Below are positions 24,792-32,422 of a stretch of DNA of 64,000 nt, one piece after another. The position numbers were made by a program, and so were the translations under genes. Location of the stretch: assembly GCF_004331485.1 (NCBI RefSeq), contig NZ_SJKD01000001.1, forward strand, positions 1,054,001 to 1,118,000, read 5' to 3'. This DNA comes from Kribbella capetownensis (GTDB lineage: Bacteria; Actinomycetota; Actinomycetes; Propionibacteriales; Kribbellaceae). Each line of letters opens with the position of its first letter. Position 1 is the stretch's first letter. The notes below the pieces were generated by a model. That model worked only from the letters and a program-made list of their open reading frames with translations. It made no database searches and was not told where the DNA came from.

Positions 24792-25160
24792 ATGAACGTG
24801 ATCGCGCAGGTGTTCGTGGTGGTGGCCGGGCTCTTCCATGTCGCGGTGTTCGCCCTGGAGAGCCTGTTGTTCCGCAGGCCGAGCACGTACCGGCGGTTCC
24901 TGATCAAGGACGAGGCCGAGGCGGCCGCGGCGCGACCGTGGGCCTTCAACCAGGGCTTCTACAACCTGTTCCTGGCGGTCGGTGCGCTCGGCGGCCTGAT
25001 CTGGGGCGGCGACGAAGGTCACGCGGTCGCGCTGTTCAGCTGTGGGTGCATGGCCGGAGCCGGTCTCGTCCTGCTCGCCTCCGATCGCCGGATGCTCCGC
25101 GCCGCGGCCGCCCAGGCCGTCCCACCGATCATCGCACTGGTGCTCGCGGCGGTTCTCTGA
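24792..25160 (+). CDS. DUF1304-like membrane protein
   Basis: 122 aa, four membrane helices: VVVAGLFHVAVFALES, then NQGFYNLFLAVGALGGL, SCGCMAGAGLVLLAS and PIIALVLAAVL. The motif NQGFYN between helices 1 and 2 is characteristic of DUF1304. TACGTT (24780-24785) stands six bases before the ATG, suggesting leaderless transcription. Function unknown; probably independent of the preceding hydrolase. Confidence 0.75.
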   Translation: MNVIAQVFVVVAGLFHVAVFALESLLFRRPSTYRRFLIKDEAEAAAARPWAFNQGFYNLFLAVGALGGLIWGGDEGHAVALFSCGCMAGAGLVLLASDRRMLRAAAAQAVPPIIALVLAAVL

Positions 25161-25169
25161 GATCCGGGG

Positions 25170-25193
25170 TTGACTTAAAGTACCCTTGAGGTC
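25170..25193 (+). promoter_or_regulatory. MerR/SoxR-like operator upstream of MFS gene
   Basis: A -35-like TTGACT (25170-25175) overlaps a 9-4-9 imperfect dyad: GACTTAAAG, TACC, CTTGAGGTC (25172-25193). The right half CTTGAGG equals the SoxR half-site, and the placement just after the -35 is that of MerR-family sites. No MerR-type gene lies in this window, so the regulator would act in trans. Confidence 0.45.
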
Positions 25194-25207
25194 AGAAGGT
25201 GCTTGGC

Positions 25208-26587
25208 ATGACCATTGCAGCCGAGCCCGCGGTCGACCAGGGCCCCCCGACCCCGTCCGGCGGCGTTCTCTCGCCGCAGTACCGCTCGCTGACGGTCGGG
25301 ATGGTCGCGTTGATCACCCTGGTCGCGTTCGAGTCGCTCGCCGTCACCACCGCGATGCCGACCGTCGCGCAGGCGCTCGACGGGCTCAGCCTGTACGCAC
25401 TCGCCTTCGGCGGACCGCTCGCCTCCGGCGTGATCGCAATGGTGGTCTCGGGAACCTGGAGTGACCTCAAGGGCCCGACCCGCCCGCTCTGGCACGGGAC
25501 GGCATGGTTCCTGGCCGGTCTGATCATCGCGGGCCTGGCTCCGACCATGGAGATCCTGGTCGTGGGCCGCATCATCCAGGGCTTCGGCTCCGGTCTGCTC
25601 ACGGTCGCCCTGTACGTCGTCGTCGGGCAGCTGTACCCGGCCCGGCTGCGACCGCGCATCTTCGCCGCCTTCGCGACCGGCTGGGTCGTCCCGTCGCTGG
25701 TCGGCCCGGCGATCGCGGGCCTGATCGTCGAGAACGCCAGCTGGCGCATCGTCTTCCTCGCCGTACCAGCCCTTGCGATCCCGGCGGCGCTGGTGATGCG
25801 GCCCGGGCTCAGAGGCAGCACGCACGAACCGCTTCCGGGACGTCTGTGGGACAAGCGAGCGCTGTGGGCGGTCGCGGCTGCGGTCGGGGTTGGTCTGCTC
25901 CACTACGGCGGCCAGCAGCACGGCGTACTCCAGCTCGCTCTGCTCGCGGTCGGACTCGGCGGCGTGGTCGCCTTCGCGCCGAAGCTGCTGCCGCGTGGAA
26001 CCTTCACCTTCGGGCGCGGTCTGCCGTCCGTGGTTGCACTCCGCGGTCTGGTCGCGGCGTCCGGCTTCGGTGCCGAGGTGTTCCTGCCGCTGATGCTCAC
26101 CCGTGAGCGTGGCTTGTCCCCAGCGGTCGCCGGCTTGGTGCTGACCGTCAGCGCACTCAGCTGGACCGCGGCCTCGTGGTACCGCGGCCGCCCGAACCAG
26201 CCGTTCTCACACTCGGTCTTCCTGCAGGCCGGCATGATCGCGATCGTGCTCGGCATCGTCACCGCCACGCTGACCTTGAACGACAACGTGCCGGTCGTCG
26301 TCGGCATCCTCGGCTGGAGTCTCACCGGACTCGGCATGGGCACGGTCTTCCCGACGCTGTCCGTGCTCGTGCTGGACTACTCCGAGTGCGAGGAGCAGGG
26401 CGCCAACAGCTCGGCCGCGCAGTTGAGCGACTCGTTGGCCACGGCAACGATCCTGGCGATCGGCGGTTCGCTCTTCGCGGCCCTCGAGCCGCACTCCGCA
26501 CTGACGGCGTACCTGGTTGCGTTCGGTCTGCCTGCCGTGCTGGCGCTGATCGGCGTGCAGGCGGGTCGTCGTACCGCTACTCCTTAG
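25208..26587 (+). CDS. MFS multidrug-type transporter
   Basis: 459 aa, about 12-14 membrane helices. LVAFESLAVTTAMPTVAQALDG at the N-terminus is the motif of DHA2-like drug exporters, and RIIQGFGSGLL follows in helix 4. ATG 25208 is chosen over GTG 25199. A MerR/SoxR-like site upstream suggests induction by redox-active or toxic compounds (inference). The 3' end overlaps the convergent exporter gene by 11 bases. Confidence 0.85.
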   Translation: MTIAAEPAVDQGPPTPSGGVLSPQYRSLTVGMVALITLVAFESLAVTTAMPTVAQALDGLSLYALAFGGPLASGVIAMVVSGTWSDLKGPTRPLWHGTAWFLAGLIIAGLAPTMEILVVGRIIQGFGSGLLTVALYVVVGQLYPARLRPRIFAAFATGWVVPSLVGPAIAGLIVENASWRIVFLAVPALAIPAALVMRPGLRGSTHEPLPGRLWDKRALWAVAAAVGVGLLHYGGQQHGVLQLALLAVGLGGVVAFAPKLLPRGTFTFGRGLPSVVALRGLVAASGFGAEVFLPLMLTRERGLSPAVAGLVLTVSALSWTAASWYRGRPNQPFSHSVFLQAGMIAIVLGIVTATLTLNDNVPVVVGILGWSLTGLGMGTVFPTLSVLVLDYSECEEQGANSSAAQLSDSLATATILAIGGSLFAALEPHSALTAYLVAFGLPAVLALIGVQAGRRTATP

Positions 26588-27218
26588 AGCCGGTCACCGC
26601 GATGCCGGCGCCGAGGCCGATGATCATCAGACCGCCGGTGCCGCCGACCAGTTCGAGCCGGCGCGGCGAGCGGGCGAACCACTCGCGCGCCGTACCGGCC
26701 ACCACGGCCCAGACGCTGTCCGAGCAGAGCGCGATCAGGATGAAGACCAGGCCGAGGACGAGGATCTGGAGCCAGGCCGGGCCGGCCGGGCCCTTGTCGA
26801 CGAACTGCGGCAGCGCGGCGGCGAAGAAGACCGCGGTCTTGGCGTTGGTGACTCCGACCAGGAACCTCTGGCGCATGGTCCGCCGGCTGTTGCCCGGCTT
26901 GACCCCGCTGGTCATCGTCTCGACCAGCGACTTGCGGGTGCGGAAGGCGTGCACGCCGAGGTAGATCAGGTACGCCGCGCCCGCGAGCTTCACCACGGTC
27001 AGGGCGATCGCACTGGCCGCGATCAGGGTGCCGAGCCCGAGGGCGACCGCGACCAGCATCACCGCGGCGCCGATGGTGTTGCCGACCATGGTCAGCACCG
27101 CTTCCCGGCGACCGACCGCGAGCGCCCGGCCGACGATGAACAGCACGCTCGGACCGGGAACGACAATGATGATGAACGCGGTGATCGCGAAGGCGACCAG
27201 GTGATGAGCGGACGGCAT
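26577..27218 (-). CDS. LysE-family (RhtB-type) exporter
   Basis: 213 aa, about six helices. IIIVVPGPSVLFIVGRALAVG at the N-terminus and LVGVTNAKTAVFFAAALPQF are the RhtB/LysE family blocks. This subgroup exports homoserine lactone/threonine-like amino acids and is distinct from the ArgO-like gene at 12472. The minus-strand TACCCT (27225-27230) is six bases before the ATG, so it is probably leaderless. Confidence 0.85.
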   Translation of the reverse strand: MPSAHHLVAFAITAFIIIVVPGPSVLFIVGRALAVGRREAVLTMVGNTIGAAVMLVAVALGLGTLIAASAIALTVVKLAGAAYLIYLGVHAFRTRKSLVETMTSGVKPGNSRRTMRQRFLVGVTNAKTAVFFAAALPQFVDKGPAGPAWLQILVLGLVFILIALCSDSVWAVVAGTAREWFARSPRRLELVGGTGGLMIIGLGAGIAVTGSKE

Positions 27219-27282
27219 CTGCCCAGGGTAGGTCCGGGGGTGGGGAACGTCACCCGGCCGTCCCACGCGTTGACCCCTCTCG

Positions 27283-27439
27283 ATCCGCACCGCTACGGTT
27301 CGGGGGACAACCTGCGGTGCCATGAGGGAAGCCGGTGAGAGTCCGGCACGGCCGCGCCACTGTGAGCGAGCTCAGCTCGTGAGTCAGGACGCTCGGGCAC
27401 CAGCAGCCTTTCGAAGGGGACGCGCACTTCCCCAGGAGG
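27283..27439 (+). ncRNA. Cobalamin riboswitch
   Basis: The core elements are clear: GGTGCCATGAGGGAAGCCGG (27317-27336), GAGAGTCCGGCACGG, and the B12 box GCCACTGTG (27356-27364), followed by GTCAGGA. A short G/C hairpin (AAGGGGA..TTCCCC) then ends directly before AGGAGG of the cbtB gene (27434-27439), so ligand binding probably masks that ribosome-binding site. It controls a cobalt transport operon, which fits repression by vitamin B12. The exact 5' boundary is approximate. Confidence 0.93.
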
Positions 27440-27444
27440 TTCAG

Positions 27445-27642
27445 ATGGCAGCTCCTGCCCGCTCGGTCGCCGTACCGGCCTATTCACCCCGGCTCCTCGC
27501 CGCCGCGCTGCTCAGCATCGGCGTCCTGCTCCTGCTCGGCTACCTCGTCATGTTCGACCAGGGTGCGGTGTCGCACTCGGGCATGTACCTGCACGAGTTG
27601 ATGCACGACGGCCGCCACCTTCTCGGCGTGCCCTGCCATTAA
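27445..27642 (+). CDS. cbtB: CbtB, cobalt transporter subunit
   Basis: 65 aa. One membrane helix (LLAAALLSIGVLLLLGYLVM), then the characteristic C-terminal histidine-rich segment HELMHDGRHLLGVPCH, thought to bind cobalt. AGGAGG lies five bases before the ATG and just after the riboswitch. It always pairs with CbtA, which follows after four bases. Predicted role: cobalt uptake for cobalamin synthesis. Confidence 0.93.
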   Translation: MAAPARSVAVPAYSPRLLAAALLSIGVLLLLGYLVMFDQGAVSHSGMYLHELMHDGRHLLGVPCH

Positions 27643-27646
27643 CCCG

Positions 27647-28396
27647 ATGCGCACCTTCGGATCGCTCCTGGTGCGCGGACTGATCATCGGACTCTTCGCC
27701 GGCCTGCTGGCCGGAACCTTCGCGTACGTGACGGGCGAGCCGCACGTCGACGCCGCGATCGCCATCGAAGAAGCCGGTGCCGCGCACACCCACGACCATG
27801 GCGACGGCACTGCGGCCGCCGCCGAAGAGGAACCGCTCGTCAGCCGCGACGGCCAGAAGGCCGGGCTGTTCCTCGCGACCACCCTGTACGGCATCGCGCT
27901 CGGCGGGATCTTCGCCGTCGCCTTCACGCTGCTGCGGCGCAAACTGCGGACCGAACGTGATCCGTACGCCGCTCTCGGCCTGGCCGCTGCCGGCTTCGTC
28001 GGGATCGTGCTGGTCCCGTTCCTCAAGTATCCACCGAACCCACCCGCGGTCGGCGATCCGGACACGATCACCCGCCGTACGGTGACCTACCTGCTGACGC
28101 TCGTGATCGGACTGCTCGCGGTCTGGGCCGGTGTCGCCGCATCACGGTGGGCCGCCCGGTACGGCGACGTCGCCCGGCTGGCCGGCGGAGTGGTTGCCTT
28201 CCTCGTCACGATCGTGATCGCGTACCAGATCCTGCCGTCGATCAACGAGGTTCCGGGGTCGTTCCCCGCTACGCTGCTGTGGCAGTTCCGGTTCGCCTCA
28301 CTCGGTACGCAGGCGACGCTGTGGCTCCTGCTCGGATTCGGGTACGCCGCCGCGGTGGACCACCGGCTGTCCCGACAGAAGGTGGTAGCCGCTTGA
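27647..28396 (+). CDS. cbtA: CbtA, cobalt transporter subunit
   Basis: 249 aa integral membrane protein with about six helices. A His-rich loop (AAHTHDHGDG) follows the first helix, and KYPPNPPAVGDP is a signature of CbtA. Cotranscribed with cbtB under the cobalamin riboswitch. Its stop overlaps the next gene's TTG start (TTGA), so all three are coupled. Confidence 0.93.
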   Translation: MRTFGSLLVRGLIIGLFAGLLAGTFAYVTGEPHVDAAIAIEEAGAAHTHDHGDGTAAAAEEEPLVSRDGQKAGLFLATTLYGIALGGIFAVAFTLLRRKLRTERDPYAALGLAAAGFVGIVLVPFLKYPPNPPAVGDPDTITRRTVTYLLTLVIGLLAVWAGVAASRWAARYGDVARLAGGVVAFLVTIVIAYQILPSINEVPGSFPATLLWQFRFASLGTQATLWLLLGFGYAAAVDHRLSRQKVVAA

Positions 28397-28962
28397 CGGC
28401 GTTGACGCTGGTCGCTCATGCCCTGACCCCCGCTCTGCGTGGCCTTGTGCTCGGCGGCGACGCCGAGCCGGACCCGGCTGGTCTCGCCGCCGCGCGTGAG
28501 TTGCCGGTCGGGGCTGGGCGTGAATTGGCGGCCGACGCGGTCTTCGCCGGCCCGGAGGTGGCCGCCGTACGGACCGCGGAGGCGCTCGGCCTGACGCCTG
28601 TCGTCGAGCCGGCGCTGCGGGACCGCGAGTACGGCGACTGGTCCGGACGTGGACTCGAAGAGTTGCTCGCGGCCGATCCGGAGCGGGTCACCGCATGGCT
28701 GGAGCGCCCGCACACCGCCACGCCGGGCGGCGAGTCGGAGAACGACGTACTCGCCCGGGTCGCTGACTGGCTGGGCGATCTCGGTGAGCAGTACGGCGAA
28801 CGTCGTACCGTCCTGGCCATCGTCCACCCGGCGGTGGTGCGGGCGGCCGTACTCTACGTCCTGGACGCCCCGGCCGAGTCGCTCCGCCACGTCGACGTCC
28901 GGCCCCTGGCCCGTGTCCGCCTCTCCCTGCACGAAGGCTCCTGGTCGCTGGCCTTCGGGTGA
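28393..28962 (+). CDS. Histidine-phosphatase-like protein of the cbt operon, degenerate RHG motif
   Basis: 189 aa histidine phosphatase (phosphoglycerate mutase-like) fold. The first motif, normally LxRHGxT, reads LVAHALT here, so the nucleophilic His remains but the flanking Arg and Gly are lost. REYGDWSGR, the AVRTAEALG Arg and the second His (AIVHPAVVRA) remain. The TTG start overlaps the cbtA stop. Its place suggests a cobalamin-related phosphatase (compare CobC) or a metal-linked accessory; the altered motif may mean low or different activity. Confidence 0.72.
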   Translation: MTALTLVAHALTPALRGLVLGGDAEPDPAGLAAARELPVGAGRELAADAVFAGPEVAAVRTAEALGLTPVVEPALRDREYGDWSGRGLEELLAADPERVTAWLERPHTATPGGESENDVLARVADWLGDLGEQYGERRTVLAIVHPAVVRAAVLYVLDAPAESLRHVDVRPLARVRLSLHEGSWSLAFG

Positions 28963-29018
28963 ACGGCGAATCGCGGTCTGGCGTCGCCAGAGTGGCCGCC
29001 AAGGTGTAAGACCGGGAT

Positions 29019-29402
29019 ATGACGCTCACCGAAGCCCGCAACTTCCTCCGCTCGGAACTGCTCGCGGTCGCGGCGCTCGTCGTCCCGAGCCAGACACCGA
29101 CGGTGACGCAAGACGTCGGCCCGGTCCGTCAGGAAGCTCTCTCGGACGAGCATGGTCCGGAAGCGGTCTGCACCATCACCGTCGAAACCGGCGACCCGAC
29201 CTCGCCCGACCCCGAGGCCCAGATCGGCTTCGCCGCCGAAACCCTCGACGGCCGCGGCTGGAAGGTCGAGGTCGCCCCGGTCGAAGGCGACCACCACCAC
29301 CTCACCGCAAACCGCGACGGCTACGACCTCACCGTAGACGCCAGCACCACGGACTGGCGCCTGACCTTCACCGGCCAAACCCCCATCACCGACGACCTCT
29401 GA
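29019..29402 (+). CDS. Hypothetical protein
   Basis: 127 aa, acidic, soluble, no recognised domain. Regular alternation in WKVEVAPVEGDHHHLTANRD and YDLTVDASTTDWRLTFTGQT suggests a small beta-sheet protein. No signal peptide. Codon choice in the last third is less GC3-rich than neighbours. It directly precedes the structured RNA candidate but has no evident link to it. Confidence 0.55.
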   Translation: MTLTEARNFLRSELLAVAALVVPSQTPTVTQDVGPVRQEALSDEHGPEAVCTITVETGDPTSPDPEAQIGFAAETLDGRGWKVEVAPVEGDHHHLTANRDGYDLTVDASTTDWRLTFTGQTPITDDL

Positions 29403-29468
29403 GGTATTTGGGTGTAGTGGGGCGCTTTGGCTGCTGTGGTGCTGGTGCCGGCTGCCGCGTGCTCGGGT

Positions 29469-29681
29469 GCGGGACTGTCTTGGGGTGTGCGACAGGTCCT
29501 CGAGGGCTGGAACAGGAAATACCGTGTGCCGGCCCACCAGTTCCTGTTCCAGGCTGCGATGCGCACACCAGCAACTGTCCCGCGGGCGACGAAGGAGCCC
29601 GCAAGGTGTGGGTGGTAAGCCCACCAGGGAACCACGGGCGGGCGGGAGCACGCTGGGGGAAGATCATCCCCCGTCCACACC
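29469..29681 (+). ncRNA. Large structured RNA, candidate stand-alone HEARO/omega-RNA-like element
   Basis: A non-coding stretch with nested perfect stems. Rod: 29469-29475 with 29577-29583 (7 bp), 29484-29491 with 29562-29569 (8 bp) and 29507-29518 with 29541-29552 (12 bp). Next comes a hairpin, GCGGGC 29582-29587 with 29597-29602. A second domain is closed by GGTGTG 29605-29610 with CACACC 29676-29681 and encloses two hairpins: GGTGG/CCACC at 29611-29625 and GGGGGA/TCCCCC at 29655-29672. The order rod, short hairpin, linker, hairpin, GGGAAC, then GGGGGAA hairpin resembles HEARO/omega RNAs of IscB elements. No IscB gene is near. The strand and the family are inferences. Confidence 0.5.
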
Positions 29682-29688
29682 CGGACGA

Positions 29689-30066
29689 TCAGCTTGTGGC
29701 GGCTCGTTCGGCGGCGCTTCGGAGGACGCAGAATTCGTTGCCTTCGGGGTCGTGCATGACGACCCAGCCGGTGCCGTCGGGTTCGCGGTGGTCGTTGGCG
29801 ATGGTGGCGCCGATGGTGAGGAGCCACTCGACCTCCGCGTCGCGCGGGCCGTCCGGCTCGAGGTCGAGGTGGACGCGGTTCTTGGCGGCCTTCTCGTCGT
29901 TGTTGCGCTCGAAGAGCAGCGTCATCGAGTCCGTGACGACCGCGGCGTACGGGTCGTCCGGCGCGTCGTCGTCGGGGCGCGGCGCTCTCAGCACCTGCAG
30001 CCAGAAGCCGGCCAACTCGTAGGGGTCGTGGGCGTCGAAGGTCACGGTGCGAACGTGCGAAGTCAT
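29689..30066 (-). CDS. VOC (glyoxalase/dioxygenase fold) protein
   Basis: 125 aa with two VOC beta-alpha-beta-beta-beta modules: RTVTFDAHDPYELAGFWLQVL, RVHLDLEPDG and the ending WVVMHDPEGNEFCVL, which holds the usual metal-ligand Glu. The family includes glyoxalases, resistance proteins and dioxygenases, and nothing singles one out. ATG 30066 gives the normal first strand. The GGGGGA/TCCCCC hairpin of the RNA candidate lies just beyond its stop and could also terminate this gene. Confidence 0.78.
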   Translation of the reverse strand: MTSHVRTVTFDAHDPYELAGFWLQVLRAPRPDDDAPDDPYAAVVTDSMTLLFERNNDEKAAKNRVHLDLEPDGPRDAEVEWLLTIGATIANDHREPDGTGWVVMHDPEGNEFCVLRSAAERAATS

Positions 30067-30106
30067 GCGCCGAGCGTCGCGTACGCCGCCCGCCCCCGCC
30101 ACCGGA

Positions 30107-30703
30107 TTACCTACGGAACATCAGGCACTCATCGGGGATCGAGGGATCGACGTACGGCGTGAAGCCCGCAGCGACGGCGATCGCGGTGAGCCCATCGGGC
30201 AGCCATCGATGGACGTAGATGTTCATCGGATGGCCGCCGTACCCGGAGGACTTATGAGTCGACTCCTCACCGACATGGAAGCCGACCAGTAGAACCCCGC
30301 CAGGCCGCAGGACCCGGTAGAACTCGGCGAACGCCTGCGGCACCACGTCGCGAGGCAGGTGGATGACCGACCACCACGACACCACTCCGCCGAGCTCGCC
30401 ATCGGGCAGGTCCAGCGCGGTCATCGACCCGACCCGGTAGTCCAGCTCGGGATGGTCCCGCCGCGCGACCTCGATCATCCCGGGGGACAGGTCGATCCCG
30501 ATCACCGGTAGACCACGCGAAGCCAGCAGACCGACGACCCGGCCAGGTCCGCACCCCACGTCCAGCACCGGCCCGCCTTCGGCGAGCTTCCCGAACAGGT
30601 CGAGAGTCGGCGCCTCGAACGCCGGGCCGTCCTGCACGAGTTCGGCGTACGAGACGGCGACAGTGTCGTACGACGTCCGGATGTCGGCGAGATGATCGGT
30701 CAC
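30107..30703 (-). CDS. Class I SAM-dependent methyltransferase
   Basis: 198 aa. SAM-binding motif I is VLDVGCGPGRVVGLLA; motif II GIDLSPGMIEVAR and the post-motif LRPGGVLLVGFH follow. Substrate unknown. TAGGGT on the minus strand (30711-30716) is seven bases before GTG 30703, so it is probably leaderless and separate from the FAH gene upstream. Confidence 0.83.
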   Translation of the reverse strand: MTDHLADIRTSYDTVAVSYAELVQDGPAFEAPTLDLFGKLAEGGPVLDVGCGPGRVVGLLASRGLPVIGIDLSPGMIEVARRDHPELDYRVGSMTALDLPDGELGGVVSWWSVIHLPRDVVPQAFAEFYRVLRPGGVLLVGFHVGEESTHKSSGYGGHPMNIYVHRWLPDGLTAIAVAAGFTPYVDPSIPDECLMFRR

Positions 30704-30740
30704 CCGGCCGACCCTAGAGCCGGCCGGGGACAGTTTCGGA

Positions 30741-31604
30741 TCAGGCCTTGCCGAGGGTCTGCTTCTGCCGGCCCAGGCCCTGGATCTCCAGCTCCATGGT
30801 GTCGCCGGGGGCCAGGTACGGGAACCGGCCGGACAGCGCGACGCCCTCCGGGGTGCCGGTGTTGACGATGTCGCCGGGGTCGAGCGTCAGGTACTGCGAC
30901 AGGTCGCGGATCAGCGCCGCGACGCTGAAGATCATGTCCCGGGTGTTGGAGGCCTGCCGCGGCTCACCGTTGACCCAGGACTTCAGGTCGAGGTTCTGCG
31001 GGTCGCCGATCTCGTCGGCCGGGACCAGCGCCGGGCCGAGCGGGTTGAACGTCTCGCAGCACTTGCCCTTGGACCACTGCCCGCCGGACTGCTCGAGCTG
31101 GAAGGCCCGCTCGGACACGTCGTTCGACACGGCGTACCCGGCGATGCACGCGAGCGCTTCCGCGTCGGAGTCGACGTACCGGGCCTGCTTGCCGATGACG
31201 ACGGCGAGCTCGACCTCCCAGTCGGTCTTGGTCGAACCGCGCGGGACGAGGACGTCGTCGTTCGGTCCGACGACCGTGTTCGGGGTCTTGAAGAAGACGA
31301 TCGGTTGCTTCGGCGGCTCGGCACCGGACTCGGCCGCGTGGGCGGCGTAGTTCTGGCCGATGCAGACCACCGCGCCCGGCCTGGCGATCGGGGCGCCGAT
31401 CCGCAGGCCCTCGACGTCGACGGCCGGCAGGTCGCCGGCCTCGAGCGCGGTGTGGGCACGGGCAATGCCGTCAGCGGCGAGGAACGCGCCGTCGATCTCA
31501 CCGCCAGTGTCGCGGGTGACGGAGCTCAGGTCGTGAACGGTGCCGTCGGCGGCGCGCACGTACGGGCGCTCCGCACCGACCGCACCGAGGCGCAGCAGTT
31601 CCAC
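30741..31604 (-). CDS. Fumarylacetoacetate-hydrolase-family enzyme, probable 2,4-diketo-3-deoxy sugar-acid hydrolase
   Basis: 287 aa. An N-terminal small domain, then the FAH core: CIGQNYAAHAAESG, metal ligands in DWEVELAVVIGK, SNDVSERAFQ, and the closing TGTPEGVALSG. GTG start with GGGAGA upstream. Lies 19 bases after the GntR gene and opposite an enolase-type dehydratase and a lactonase, so the set resembles the non-phosphorylated L-fucose/L-rhamnose route in which this enzyme cleaves the diketo acid. The exact sugar is inferred. Confidence 0.8.
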   Translation of the reverse strand: MELLRLGAVGAERPYVRAADGTVHDLSSVTRDTGGEIDGAFLAADGIARAHTALEAGDLPAVDVEGLRIGAPIARPGAVVCIGQNYAAHAAESGAEPPKQPIVFFKTPNTVVGPNDDVLVPRGSTKTDWEVELAVVIGKQARYVDSDAEALACIAGYAVSNDVSERAFQLEQSGGQWSKGKCCETFNPLGPALVPADEIGDPQNLDLKSWVNGEPRQASNTRDMIFSVAALIRDLSQYLTLDPGDIVNTGTPEGVALSGRFPYLAPGDTMELEIQGLGRQKQTLGKA

Positions 31605-31623
31605 AAAGATCTCCCTGGGTGAG

Positions 31624-32319
31624 TCATTCCTGGTCGAAGATCGGCCGCAACCGGGCCCGGGAGGCCTCGATATGCGCCCGCATCGCCGCGGCCGCCTCCT
31701 CCGGGTCGCCCTTGCGGACGGCGGTCACGACAGTCTTGTGCTCCCGCAACGCCTTTGTCGCGATGCCGCCACCGTAGTACAGCCGGAACAGGTGCAGGTG
31801 GCAGTGTGTCCGCGCAAAGGACAGCCGGGCGGTCTCGTTGCCGGACAGCTCCAGCACCAGGTCGTGGAAGCGCTGGTCGTGCGCCGCCATCGCCCGGTAG
31901 CTCTCGTACGCCGGACGGTCCGGTACGTCGGTGTAGCTCAGCATCTCGGCCTTGAGCCGGGCCAGGTCCTCGGTGCCGGCCCGCTGGGCGGCACGCCCGG
32001 CCGCCCACGGCTCGATGTGCAGCCGGTACTCGAACAGGTCGTCGAACTCGTCCCGGGTCAGCCGCGACGACACCCGGTAACCGCGCAGCGGCTCCTTGAT
32101 CACCAGTCCGTCGGACTCCAGCCGCGCCAGCGACTCCCGGATCGGGGTCTGGGAGATGCCCAGTTCACGGGTCAGCGCGTCGATGTTCAGCCGGGTGCCC
32201 GGCTGGACCACGCTGTCCATGATCAGGCCCTTGACCGTCTCGTAGACGTCGTCGCTCAATACCTGTCGCTGGGGCAGGCGCGAGAGCTGCCCCGCCAGAC
32301 CCACATGCGCATCTGTCAC
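31624..32319 (-). CDS. GntR-family regulator with FCD domain
   Basis: 231 aa. Winged HTH (VYETVKGLIMDSVVQPGTRL, ELGISQTPIRESLARLESDG) and a C-terminal FCD all-helical ligand domain with AAHDQRFHDLVLELSGN. GTG 32319 has GGGAGGAG seven bases upstream. First gene of a unit with the FAH hydrolase and divergent from the dehydratase-lactonase pair, so it is likely to regulate both through the palindrome at 32399-32410. Confidence 0.88.
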   Translation of the reverse strand: MTDAHVGLAGQLSRLPQRQVLSDDVYETVKGLIMDSVVQPGTRLNIDALTRELGISQTPIRESLARLESDGLVIKEPLRGYRVSSRLTRDEFDDLFEYRLHIEPWAAGRAAQRAGTEDLARLKAEMLSYTDVPDRPAYESYRAMAAHDQRFHDLVLELSGNETARLSFARTHCHLHLFRLYYGGGIATKALREHKTVVTAVRKGDPEEAAAAMRAHIEASRARLRPIFDQE

Positions 32320-32398
32320 CGTCGCTCCTCCCGGGAAGCCCACATTCTGCCCCACACTTGACGGCTCCAGTGTGAAGCGGCAGCATCAGCTTCGCAAT

Positions 32399-32410
32399 AT
32401 CCTATAGGAT
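32399..32410. promoter_or_regulatory. GntR operator candidate
   Basis: ATCCTATAGGAT is a perfect 12-bp palindrome 12 bases before the dehydratase ATG. It matches the length and AT-centred form of FCD-type GntR sites, which are typically about this size. Assignment to the neighbouring GntR protein is by position. Confidence 0.6.
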
Positions 32411-32422
32411 CTGGAGCCGCCC

